A DNA stretch of 64,000 nt. Source: Amycolatopsis echigonensis. GTDB taxonomy: Bacteria; Actinomycetota; Actinomycetes; Mycobacteriales; Pseudonocardiaceae. The notes beneath the pieces were generated by a model, which did no database searches, was not told the DNA's origin, and saw only the letters and a program-made list of their open reading frames with translations. The stretch lies in contig NZ_JACJHR010000037.1 in assembly GCF_014174495.1 (NCBI RefSeq), positions 1 to 64,000 on the forward strand, given 5' to 3'. This document shows, one piece after another, positions 25,054 to 32,657 of this stretch (positions are counted from its first letter, which is position 1; each line of letters starts with the position of its first letter). The position numbers and the translations under genes were made by a program.

Positions 25054-26222
25054 CTACTCCGCGACCGCGATCGCACCCGACCGCCGCCAGTCCCGCATCC
25101 GCTGCCCGCTCACGCCCCAGTCCCGCAGCGCTTGTTCCGTGTGCTCGCCCGGCACGGGCGGCGGATGGCGCAGCGCGGCCGGGGTCCGGCTGAATTTCGG
25201 TGCCGGCGCGGGCTGCACCAGCCCGTCTTTGTCCACAAAGGACTTTCGCGCCACGTTGTGTGGATGTCGCGGTGCTTCGTCCACGTCGAGCATCGGCGCC
25301 ACGCAGGGAGTTCGTCCCTCGCGAGCCGCACCCACTCGTCCCGGGTGCGGGTGCGCACCGCGTCGGCGAACAGCTTCCGCAGCCGCGGCCAGCCGGTCTT
25401 GTCCTCGCGATCGGGCCGGTCGGCGGGCAGGCCGAGCAAGTCAACGAGATCGTCGTAGAACCGCCCTTCCAGCGCAGCCACGGAAAGCCAGCGCCCGTCC
25501 GCGGTCTCGTAGACGTCGTAGTACGGCGCGCCGCTGTCGACCAGGTTCGTGCCGCGCTCGGGATTCCACGCGCCGGTCTGCGCGAAGCCGAAGAACGCCG
25601 TGCCCAGCAGCGCGGCACCCTCGACCATCGCCGCGTCGACCACCTGCCCCTGCCCGGACCGGTGGCGTTCCAGCAACGCCGCGAGAAGGCCGAGCGCCAG
25701 CAGGTAGCCGCCTCCGCCAAAGTCGCCGACGACGCTCAGCGGCGGAGTCGGCGGCTGTCCCTGGCGGCCGATCAGCGAAAGCACCCCGGACAGCGCGACG
25801 TAGTTCAGGTCGTGCCCCACCGCCTGTGCCAGCGGACCGTTCTGGCCGAAACCAGTCATCCGCCCGTAGACGAGCGCCGGATTGCGCGCCAGGCACTCTT
25901 CGGGCCCGATACCCAGCCGTTCGGCGACTCCGGGGCGGAATCCTTCCAACAAGGCGTCGGCCCGCTCCACGAGATCGAGCACCACGCCAGCACCGTCGGG
26001 GTGCTTGAGGTCGACCGCCACTGACCGGCGGCCACGATGCAGCAACTCGGCGCGGAAGTCCGTGTTCGGCCCGACCAGGGCGGCGCCCGCGCTGCGGTCG
26101 ATCCGGAGCACATCGGCACCCAGATCGGCCAGCAGCATGGCGCAGAACGGTCCCGGGCCGATCGAGCCGATCTCGATCACCCGGACGCCCGCGAGCGGTC
26201 CTGTCACGGCGTCGCTCCTCAC
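25054..26222 (-). pseudogene. Type III CoA-transferase / alpha-methylacyl-CoA racemase (CaiB/BaiF), frameshifted
   Basis: From ATG 26222 the frame encodes VIEIGSIGPGPFCAMLLADLGADVLRIDR, FRPGVAERLG and GHDLNYVALSG with the catalytic Asp, up to about residue 303. One base then appears missing near 25315, and the correct C-terminus continues in the next frame (RTPCVAPMLDVDEAPRHPHN to GAIAVAE) ending at 25054. Without the shift the protein would be about 389 residues, the normal size. It is either inactive or carries a sequencing error. It would move CoA between acids or epimerise a 2-methyl-branched thioester. ATGA coupling with the upstream hydratase. Confidence 0.8.
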
Positions 26223-26986
26223 GCGAAATTCGGCGGCCGCTTCGCCAGGAAAGCGGTGAGCCCTTCTCTCGCCTCGCCGGTCTCGAACAGTTCCTGCTCC
26301 TGTTCGACCTCGTACCGGAACCCTTGCTCCAGCGGCAGGTCGAACGCGGCGTCCACGGTGCGGATCACCGCCTGCTGCGCGGGCAACGACAGCCCGGCCA
26401 GCTCTCCGGCGAGTTCCAGCGCGGCCTTCTCCGCCGTCCCGGCGGGCACCAGCCGGTCGATCAGCCCCATCGCGTGGGCTTCCTCGGCGGGCACCTGGCG
26501 TCCGGTGAGCATGATGTCCAGCGCGCGGCCCCGGCCGACCAGCCGCGGCAGCCGCTGGGTGCCGCCCGCACCGGGGATAAGGCCGAGTTTCACTTCCGGC
26601 AGCCCGAATTTCGCCGCGGCCGAGCCGACCCGCAGCGAGCAGGCCATCGCCAGTTCCAGCCCGCCGCCGAGGGCGAGGCCGTCCACTGCGGCGATCGTGA
26701 TCCGGTCCGCCGAGGCCACCCGGTCGAGCACTCCGCGCAGCTTGTCGCCGTACTCGGTGAACGATTTCGCGTCGATCGAGGACATGTGCTTGATGTCCGC
26801 GCCCGCGGCGAAGCAGCCCGGCACCTCGGACGAGATGACCACGACCTTCGCCCCGGCCGCCTCGTCGAGCGCGGCGTGCAGCCCGTCGATGATCGGCAGG
26901 CCCAGCGCGTTGGCGGGCGGGCGCTTCAGCGTGCAGACCTCGACCCCCGCCCCGGCGGAGCGGCGCACGACCACGTTGTCGCTCAT
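26219..26986 (-). CDS. Enoyl-CoA hydratase (BadK-like candidate)
   Basis: The 255-residue protein is a canonical hydratase. FAAGADIKHMSS and LALGGGLELAMACSLRV form the oxyanion hole. FGLPEVKLGLIPGAGGTQRL carries both catalytic glutamate positions (the aligned Glu of LGLE is in PEVKLG; ELAMAC holds the first). In the cyclohexanecarboxylate pathway BadK hydrates cyclohex-1-enecarboxyl-CoA to the 2-hydroxy compound used by BadH. The position next to BadH- and BadI-like genes supports the same role here, by inference. ATG 26986 follows AAAGG. The stop overlaps the CoA-transferase start. Confidence 0.88.
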   Translation of the reverse strand: MSDNVVVRRSAGAGVEVCTLKRPPANALGLPIIDGLHAALDEAAGAKVVVISSEVPGCFAAGADIKHMSSIDAKSFTEYGDKLRGVLDRVASADRITIAAVDGLALGGGLELAMACSLRVGSAAAKFGLPEVKLGLIPGAGGTQRLPRLVGRGRALDIMLTGRQVPAEEAHAMGLIDRLVPAGTAEKAALELAGELAGLSLPAQQAVIRTVDAAFDLPLEQGFRYEVEQEQELFETGEAREGLTAFLAKRPPNFA

Positions 26987-26999
26987 GATGAACCTTTCG

Positions 27000-27824
27000 T
27001 CAGGGACGGCGCGGGAACCGGCCGAAGTCCGGCGTGCGCTTGTCCTGGTAGGCCTCGCGGCCTTCCTTGGCTTCCTCGGAGGCGTAGAACAGCAGGTTGG
27101 CGTCGTGCGCGAGCTGTTGGATCCCAGCCAGGCCGTCCTCTGCGGCGTGGAAGCTCGCCTTGAGCATCCGCAGCGCGAACGGCGAGAGCGCGAGCATTTC
27201 CCGGCACCATCGCACGGTCTCGGCCTCCAGCTCCGCCAGCGGCACGACGGTGTTGACCAGGCCCATCTCCAGTGCCTGCCGGGCGTCGTACTGGCGGCAC
27301 AGGAACCAGATCTCCTTGGCCTTGCGTGCGCCCACCAGGTTCGACAGGAGCCCGGCGCCGAACCCGCCGTCGAACGAACCCACCCGCGGCCCGGTCTGCC
27401 CGAACCGAGCGTTGTCCGCCGCGATCGCCAGATCGCACACCAGCTGGAGGACGTGTCCCCCGCCGATGGCGTACCCGGCGACCATCGCGACCACCGGTTT
27501 CGGCAGCCGTCGGATCTGGACGTGCAGGTCGGTCACGTGGAACCGGCCGGGCTTCCCGGGCTCGGACAGGTAGCCGGTGTCGCCGCGCACGCGCTGGTCG
27601 CCGCCGGAGCAGAACGCCAGATCTCCCTGCCCGGTCAGGACGATCACGCCGATTTCGGTGTCCTCGCGTGCCACCTCGAGCGCGTCGGAGATCTCGACGA
27701 GCGTCTGGGGGCGGAAGGCGTTGCGCACTTCCGGACGGCAGATGGTGATCTTCGCGATTCCGTCCCCGCTGTAGTCGAGACGGATGTCGTCGTAGTCGCC
27801 GATCTGCTTCCAGTCCACCCTCAT
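27000..27824 (-). CDS. MenB/BadI-type crotonase, probable ring-opening hydrolase
   Basis: The 274-residue protein has the MenB/BadI subgroup motifs LTGQGDLAFCSGGDQR, YAIGGGHVLQLVCDLAIAA, GQTGPRVGSFDGGFGAGLL, IWFLCRQYDARQALEMGLVNTVVP and DGLAGIQQLAHDANLL. The last two make it closer to MenB than the copy at 16316. No menaquinone gene is nearby. It overlaps the BadH-like gene by ATGA, as expected for the next step of the same pathway, so hydrolytic opening of a 2-ketocyclohexane-carboxyl-CoA is more likely than naphthoate synthesis. Two different ring hydrolases in one cluster may serve differently substituted rings. Confidence 0.75.
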   Translation of the reverse strand: MRVDWKQIGDYDDIRLDYSGDGIAKITICRPEVRNAFRPQTLVEISDALEVAREDTEIGVIVLTGQGDLAFCSGGDQRVRGDTGYLSEPGKPGRFHVTDLHVQIRRLPKPVVAMVAGYAIGGGHVLQLVCDLAIAADNARFGQTGPRVGSFDGGFGAGLLSNLVGARKAKEIWFLCRQYDARQALEMGLVNTVVPLAELEAETVRWCREMLALSPFALRMLKASFHAAEDGLAGIQQLAHDANLLFYASEEAKEGREAYQDKRTPDFGRFPRRP

Positions 27825-28579
27825 GCCATGGTCAATCCGCCGCTGACGGACAGGGTCTGGCCGGTGATGTACTCGGCGGCGTCGGAGGCGAAGAACGCCA
27901 CCGCGGCGGCGACGTCGCTCGGTTTGGCCAGTCGCTTCATGGGCACACCGCGAACCATGCCGCCCAGGACCTTGTCCGCGTCCTGGCCAGAGCTGTCGGC
28001 GAACTTGCGCAGCGCCGGGGTGTCGGTCGGGCCGGGGCACACGACGTTGGCGGTGATGCCCTTGGTGGCGACTTCGCGGGCAAGAGTCTTGGTGAAGGCG
28101 ATAATGCCGCCCTTCGCGCCCGAGTACACCGCCTCCAGCGACGAGCCGACGCGGCCGGCGTCCGAGCCGATGTTGACCACCCGGCCGAACCCGCGCTCGA
28201 TCATGCCCGGCACGACCGCCTGGATGACCCGCAGCGCGCCCTTGAAGTTGATGTCCAGGATGCGGTTCCAGAAGTCCTCGTCGGTGTCGACGAACTTCAT
28301 GAAGTCGTCCCAGCCGGCGTTGTTCACCACGACCTCGATCGGGCCGAGTTCCTCGGTCACGGTCTTGACGGCGGCCTGTACCGACGCGGTGTCGGTGATG
28401 TCGGCCTGCACGGCGAGCGCGGTGCCGCCCGCTTCGGTGATGGTCTTCGCGGTCGACTGGGCCGCTTCGAGGTTCAGATCGGCGATGGCCACCTTGAAGT
28501 GCTGTTCGCCCAGGGTCAGCGCGATGCCCTGCCCGATCCCTTGCGCACCGCCGGTGACGAGCGCGACGCGGTTGCTCAT
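27821..28579 (-). CDS. badH: BadH-like 2-hydroxycyclohexanecarboxyl-CoA dehydrogenase (SDR)
   Basis: The 252-residue SDR has VTGGAQGIGQG, VVNNAGWDDFMKF, IGSDAGRVGSSLEAVYSGAKGG with the catalytic Ser/Tyr/Lys, NVVCPGPTDTPAL and ITGQTLSVSGGLTMA. The NNAGWD, SDA-RVGSS-EAVY, VCPGPTDT and LSVSGGLTM blocks are those I recall from R. palustris BadH, which oxidises 2-hydroxycyclohexanecarboxyl-CoA to the 2-keto thioester. It is directly coupled to a MenB/BadI-type gene, mirroring badH-badI. Starts at ATG 28579 with GAGAGGAAA upstream. A generic FabG role is the alternative. Confidence 0.8.
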   Translation of the reverse strand: MSNRVALVTGGAQGIGQGIALTLGEQHFKVAIADLNLEAAQSTAKTITEAGGTALAVQADITDTASVQAAVKTVTEELGPIEVVVNNAGWDDFMKFVDTDEDFWNRILDINFKGALRVIQAVVPGMIERGFGRVVNIGSDAGRVGSSLEAVYSGAKGGIIAFTKTLAREVATKGITANVVCPGPTDTPALRKFADSSGQDADKVLGGMVRGVPMKRLAKPSDVAAAVAFFASDAAEYITGQTLSVSGGLTMA

Positions 28580-28592
28580 GAGGTGTTTCCTC

Positions 28593-29510
28593 TCAGTTCC
28601 AGTTGACAGGTCCGGCGACGATGGAATGGCCGGTGAGCTTGCGGCCCAGGGTGTCCTGCGCGGCGCGGGCGGCGTCGATCAGGCCGGGCAGCGACAGGCC
28701 GGTCTCCACGCCCATTTCGTGGAACATGCTCACCAGGTCCTCGGTGGCGATGTTGCCGGTGGAGCCGGGCGGAACCGGGCAGCCGCCCAGTTCGCCGAAG
28801 CTGGACTCGAAGCTGGCGCAGCCGACTTCCAGGGCAGCGAAGGCGTTGGCCAGGCCCTGCCCTCGAGTGTTGTGGAAATGCGCGGTCACCTCGACGCCGG
28901 GCAGCCGCTCCAGCGCCGCGGCGAAGAACTCCGTGACATAGGCCGGATTCGCCATGCCCGTGGTGTCGCCGAAGCCGATCTCGGCGGCCCCGGCCTCGGC
29001 GAACCGCTCGGCGAGCCCGAGCACCCGGTCCAGCTCCACCTTGCCCTCGTATGGGCAGCCGAACGAGGTGGCGATCACCGCGGCGCAGTCCAGGCCCTCG
29101 GCCTCGATCCGGGCGGCCATCTTGTCGTTGTCGGCCATGGTTTCGGCGACAGTGCGGTTGACGTTCTTCTTGTTGTGCGTTTCCGACGCGGACACGAAGA
29201 TCGCGGCCTCGTGGAACTTCTCGCGCACTTTCAGTGCGTTGTCCAGGCCCCGGCTGTTGGGGATCAGCACCATCAGCCGCACGTCGTCAGGCACGTCGAT
29301 GCCGTGCAGCACCTCGACCCCGTCGGACAGTTGCGGGATCACGTCCGGCCGCACGAAGCTGGCCACCTCTATGCGCTTCAGCCCGGCCTGGGCGAGCGCG
29401 TTGATCAGCCGGATCTTGTCGGCGGTCGGGATGTGCTCCGGTTCGTTCTGGAAACCGTCGCGCGGGCCGACTTCGCGGATGTGCACGCGGCTCGGTCGCC
29501 GGCTGGTCAT
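28593..29510 (-). CDS. HMG-CoA lyase-like carbon-carbon lyase
   Basis: The 305-residue DRE-TIM barrel protein begins HIREVGPRDGFQNEPEHIPT (Arg-Asp catalytic pair). It has the metal-binding HFHNTRGQGLAN near residue 211 and the cysteine loop FGELGGCPVPPGSTGN. Family members cleave 3-hydroxy-3-methylglutaryl-CoA or related tertiary-hydroxy acyl-CoAs to acetyl-CoA and a keto acid. In this operon it could split a beta-branched, beta-hydroxylated intermediate left after opening an alkyl-substituted ring. ATG 29510 overlaps the CoA-transferase stop in ATGA. Confidence 0.87.
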   Translation of the reverse strand: MTSRRPSRVHIREVGPRDGFQNEPEHIPTADKIRLINALAQAGLKRIEVASFVRPDVIPQLSDGVEVLHGIDVPDDVRLMVLIPNSRGLDNALKVREKFHEAAIFVSASETHNKKNVNRTVAETMADNDKMAARIEAEGLDCAAVIATSFGCPYEGKVELDRVLGLAERFAEAGAAEIGFGDTTGMANPAYVTEFFAAALERLPGVEVTAHFHNTRGQGLANAFAALEVGCASFESSFGELGGCPVPPGSTGNIATEDLVSMFHEMGVETGLSLPGLIDAARAAQDTLGRKLTGHSIVAGPVNWN

Positions 29511-30730
29511 GGCTGGACTCCTCTCGACAGGGCTTCCCGGTGTTCGGGCGCGGCGACGGCGACGAGCCGCCGCGCCCGTTCGGCGAGGTCGCAGCCGCGC
29601 AAGGCGGCCGCGCCGTACTCGGTCACCACGTAGTCCACATCGGACCGTGAGGTGGTGACCACGCCGCCGTGCAGAGCCGGGACGATCGTGGAATGCGAGC
29701 CGGCTCGAGCTCGCACGGTGATGATCGACCGCGCCCCGGTGAGCGCGGCGGCGCGGCTGAAGTCCGCCTGGCCGCCGACCGCGCCGAGGTAGGCGCCCCG
29801 GGCGATCTCGGCGCCGACCTGCCCGGTGAGATCGACCTCGATCGCGGAGTTGATCGACACCAGCGACCGGAGACTGGCCAAAGTGGATGGTGCGTGGGTG
29901 TAGCTGGCGGGCCGGAATTCGACCGGCAGCTCCGGCAGGCGGTCGTAGAGTTCAGCGGTGCCGAGCGCGGCGCCGGTGACGATGACACCGGGGTCGATTT
30001 CCTTGCGGGCACCAGTGAGCACGCCTTTGTCGGCCAGCCGGAGGACTCCGTCGGAGATCATCCCGGAGTGAAAGCCCAGATCGGTGTGCCCCGTCAGCGC
30101 GTCCAGCACCGCCGAGGGCAGCGAACCGACGCCCATCTGCAGGGTGTCGCCGTCCTCGACCAGGTCGGCGACGTGCTGGGCGATGGCCAGTTCGACGTCG
30201 TCCGCGGCTTTTCCGGGGGCCTGGGCGAGCGGCCGGTCGGTTTCGACCGTGGCGGCGAACCGCTGCAGCGGAATTTTGGGCGTTCCGCGGGTGACCGGCA
30301 TGCGGTGGTTGATCTCGGCGAGCAGCACTGGGGTGTGGGCGACGGCGTCCGCCGCGTAATCGGCACCGACGCCGAGCGAGCACAACCCGTCGGCGTCCGG
30401 CGCGGACACCTGGACCAGTCCGACGTCGCTGGGCAGCGAGCGTTCCGCGAAAAGCCGGGGCAGAGCCGAATAGTGGCAGGGCACGACGGTCAGCCGTCCC
30501 TCCCGGCTGAGCTTGCGCAGCTCGCCGAGCGCCCCGTAGGACATCAGCTCCAGCTCGGGCGGCAGCTCCCGGGTGAGCCGCTTGTCCCAGGTGAGGCCGC
30601 AGAACGCCCGGTGCGAGCCGAGCGCGCCGATCTGGTCGAGCAGGGCGTGCACGAGCGGCGTCGGCTCCGCGCTGGCCTGGCCCCACCAGATCCCGGCGCC
30701 CTCGGGAATGAAGCGCTTGAGGTCCATCAT
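29507..30730 (-). CDS. Acetyl-CoA hydrolase/CoA-transferase family protein
   Basis: The 407-residue product fits the class I CoA-transferase family of 4-hydroxybutyrate/acetate type. GIWWGQASAEPTPLV is at the N-terminus, LQMGVGSLPSAVLDAL near residue 195, HSGMISDG near 220, and a C-terminal VDYVVTEYGAAALRG. That ending, with a Glu-Tyr-Gly motif, is typical. It could pass CoA from a product such as acetyl- or succinyl-CoA to an incoming acid without ATP. The start is within ATGATG: 30730 overlaps the thiolase stop in ATGA; 30727 is equally possible. Coupled to the HMG-CoA-lyase-like gene. Confidence 0.85.
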   Translation of the reverse strand: MMDLKRFIPEGAGIWWGQASAEPTPLVHALLDQIGALGSHRAFCGLTWDKRLTRELPPELELMSYGALGELRKLSREGRLTVVPCHYSALPRLFAERSLPSDVGLVQVSAPDADGLCSLGVGADYAADAVAHTPVLLAEINHRMPVTRGTPKIPLQRFAATVETDRPLAQAPGKAADDVELAIAQHVADLVEDGDTLQMGVGSLPSAVLDALTGHTDLGFHSGMISDGVLRLADKGVLTGARKEIDPGVIVTGAALGTAELYDRLPELPVEFRPASYTHAPSTLASLRSLVSINSAIEVDLTGQVGAEIARGAYLGAVGGQADFSRAAALTGARSIITVRARAGSHSTIVPALHGGVVTTSRSDVDYVVTEYGAAALRGCDLAERARRLVAVAAPEHREALSRGVQP

Positions 30731-31917
30731 CCGTCGAGCCGCTGGATCAGGGTGGCGGTGCCCAGGCCGCCGCCGCAGCACATGGTCACCAGGCCGAGTT
30801 CGGCGTCCCGGCGTTCCAGTTCGGCCAGGATGGTGGCCATCAGCCGGGAACCGGTCGCGCCGACCGGGTGGCCGAGCGCGATCGCGCCGCCGTTCACGTT
30901 CACCCGGTCCATGTCCGGCTTCAGCTCGCGCTCCCACGCCAGGACGACCGAGCTGAACGCTTCGTTGACCTCGAACAGGTCGATGTCGTCGATGCTCAGT
31001 CCGTTGCGCTCCAGCATCTTCCGGGTCGCGGGAATGGGGCCGGTGAGCATGATGACCGGATCCACGCCGACGGTGGTCTGGTCGAGGATGCGGGCCCGTG
31101 CGCGCAAGCCGTGTTCGGCGGCCGCTTCCCGGGAGGCGAGCACCACCGCGGCCGCGCCGTCGGAGATCGGCGACGAACTGCCCGCGGTGATCCGGCCGTT
31201 TTCCTTGCGGAACGCCGGTTTCAGGCCCGCCAGTTTCTCCAGATCGGTGCCGGGCCGGATGCTCTGGTCACCGCGCAGGTCTCCGAACGGCACCGTCTCG
31301 GCGTCGAACCGGCCTTCGGCCAGTGCCTCGGCGGCCAGCCGGTGCGAACGGACCGCGAACTCGTCCATTTCGGTGCGGCCGATGCCCCAGCGGTCGGCGA
31401 TCAGTTCAGCGCTTTCGCCTTGGTGCACAAAGGAATACAGCTCGCGCAGCTCCTCCGGCCACGGGTCGCCGTACAGTTCGGAGATCTTCACCGGCGAGTC
31501 GATCGGCACGTGGCCCATGTGCTCGACTCCCCCGGCGATGACAAGGTCGTGCGTGCCCGAGCCGATCAGCCCGGCGCCCATCGCGATGGCGGTTTGCGCC
31601 GAACCGCAGCGCCGGTCGAGGGTCACCGCGGGCACCTCGGGCGGGTATCCGGCCTGCAGCCAGGCGTTGCGGCCGATGTTGCGGGACTGCTCGCCGAACG
31701 GGGCGGTGCAGCCGATCACGAGATCCTCGACCGCGCCCGGTTCGAGCCCGGTGCGCTTGACGAGTTCGGTGTAGCATGCGGCCAGCAGCGCGTTCGGGTG
31801 CGTGTCGCGGTACCAGCCGCGCTCCGGGTGCGATTTGCCGATCGGAGTGCGCACGGCCTCGGCGAGGAGCACTTCCCGCCCGGCCGCAAGCATTGGGCTC
31901 TTGGCGTGCTTGCCCAT
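30727..31917 (-). CDS. Acetyl-CoA acyltransferase (thiolase)
   Basis: The 396-residue thiolase has the nucleophile in DRRCGSAQTA near Cys98, the second motif NVNGGAIALGHPVGATGSR with the catalytic His, and the terminal CCGGGLGTATLI with the second cysteine. It would cleave 3-ketoacyl-CoAs in the last step of beta-oxidation. ATG 31917 shares one base with the SDR stop (TGATG). The preceding gene supplies the ketoacyl-CoA. Confidence 0.93.
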   Translation of the reverse strand: MGKHAKSPMLAAGREVLLAEAVRTPIGKSHPERGWYRDTHPNALLAACYTELVKRTGLEPGAVEDLVIGCTAPFGEQSRNIGRNAWLQAGYPPEVPAVTLDRRCGSAQTAIAMGAGLIGSGTHDLVIAGGVEHMGHVPIDSPVKISELYGDPWPEELRELYSFVHQGESAELIADRWGIGRTEMDEFAVRSHRLAAEALAEGRFDAETVPFGDLRGDQSIRPGTDLEKLAGLKPAFRKENGRITAGSSSPISDGAAAVVLASREAAAEHGLRARARILDQTTVGVDPVIMLTGPIPATRKMLERNGLSIDDIDLFEVNEAFSSVVLAWERELKPDMDRVNVNGGAIALGHPVGATGSRLMATILAELERRDAELGLVTMCCGGGLGTATLIQRLDG

Positions 31918-32657
31918 CACATCACCGTCCCGCCGTCGACCGGAAGCACCTGGCCGGTGATGTACCCGGCGGCGTCCGAGGCCATGAACACGAAGCTGCC
32001 CGCGATCTCGTCCGGATAAGCCCAGCGCCCCAGCGGAATCCGCGCGAGCGTCTTGGCCGCGAGCTTCTCGTTGCTGCGGATGTTTTCCGTCATCGGTGTG
32101 GCAGCCAGCGGCGCGAGCGCGTTCACGGTCACCTGCCGCCGGGCGAGTTCCTTGGCCAGCGACTTGGTGAGCCCGATGATCCCGGCCTTGGCGGCGCCGT
32201 AGTTCGCCTGGCCGATCGTCCCCTCCAGCCCGGCGGCGGAGGTGACGTTGATGATCCGCCCGGAACCGTCCTCGGGCAGGTAGTCCAGCACGGCCTGGCT
32301 GCACACGAAGCTGCCGACGAGGTGGATGTCGACGATGCGCCGGAACGCTTCCTCGGTCATCTTCGGGAACATCGCGGGCGCGATCGCCCCGGCGTTGTTG
32401 ACCAGGATGTGCAGCGTGCCGTCCGTGAGCGCCGCAGCCTGCTTCGCCGCCTCTTGCGCACCGGCGGCGTCACGGACGTCGAGGGCGCGGTACTCGGCCT
32501 TCTCGCCGATGCTCTCGGCCGTGGCCTTCGCGGCCTGCTCGTCGATATCGGTGACCAGCACGCGCGCCCCGGCGGCAGCGAAGGCGCGGGCCACGGCGGC
32601 GCCGATCCCGCTGCCGGCCCCAGTGACGAGCGCCGATCGGTTGTCCAGTCCGAACAT
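31917..32657 (-). CDS. 3-hydroxyacyl-CoA dehydrogenase / FabG-like SDR
   Basis: The 246-residue SDR is complete: TGAGSGIGAAVARAF, LVNNAGAIAP, NVTSAAG with catalytic Ser, NYGAAKAG with Tyr and Lys, and YITGQVLPVDGG. Placed between an acyl-CoA dehydrogenase and a thiolase, it most likely oxidises 3-hydroxyacyl-CoA. ATG 32657 overlaps the dehydrogenase stop by one base and it is coupled to the thiolase the same way. Confidence 0.88.
   Translation of the reverse strand: MFGLDNRSALVTGAGSGIGAAVARAFAAAGARVLVTDIDEQAAKATAESIGEKAEYRALDVRDAAGAQEAAKQAAALTDGTLHILVNNAGAIAPAMFPKMTEEAFRRIVDIHLVGSFVCSQAVLDYLPEDGSGRIINVTSAAGLEGTIGQANYGAAKAGIIGLTKSLAKELARRQVTVNALAPLAATPMTENIRSNEKLAAKTLARIPLGRWAYPDEIAGSFVFMASDAAGYITGQVLPVDGGTVM

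Noticed and set aside
27000..27824. Menaquinone biosynthesis gene menB
   Set aside because: Motifs are MenB-like, but no other menaquinone gene is present and the coupling to a BadH-like SDR favours ring hydrolysis.
28593..29510. Leucine degradation (liu) cluster
   Set aside because: Only the lyase fits; isovaleryl- and methylcrotonyl-CoA enzymes with biotin domains are absent.
26037..29633. Plus-strand open frame of about 1200 codons
   Set aside because: It is antisense to five well-supported genes, has no family motif, and results from GC-rich third positions on the opposite strand.
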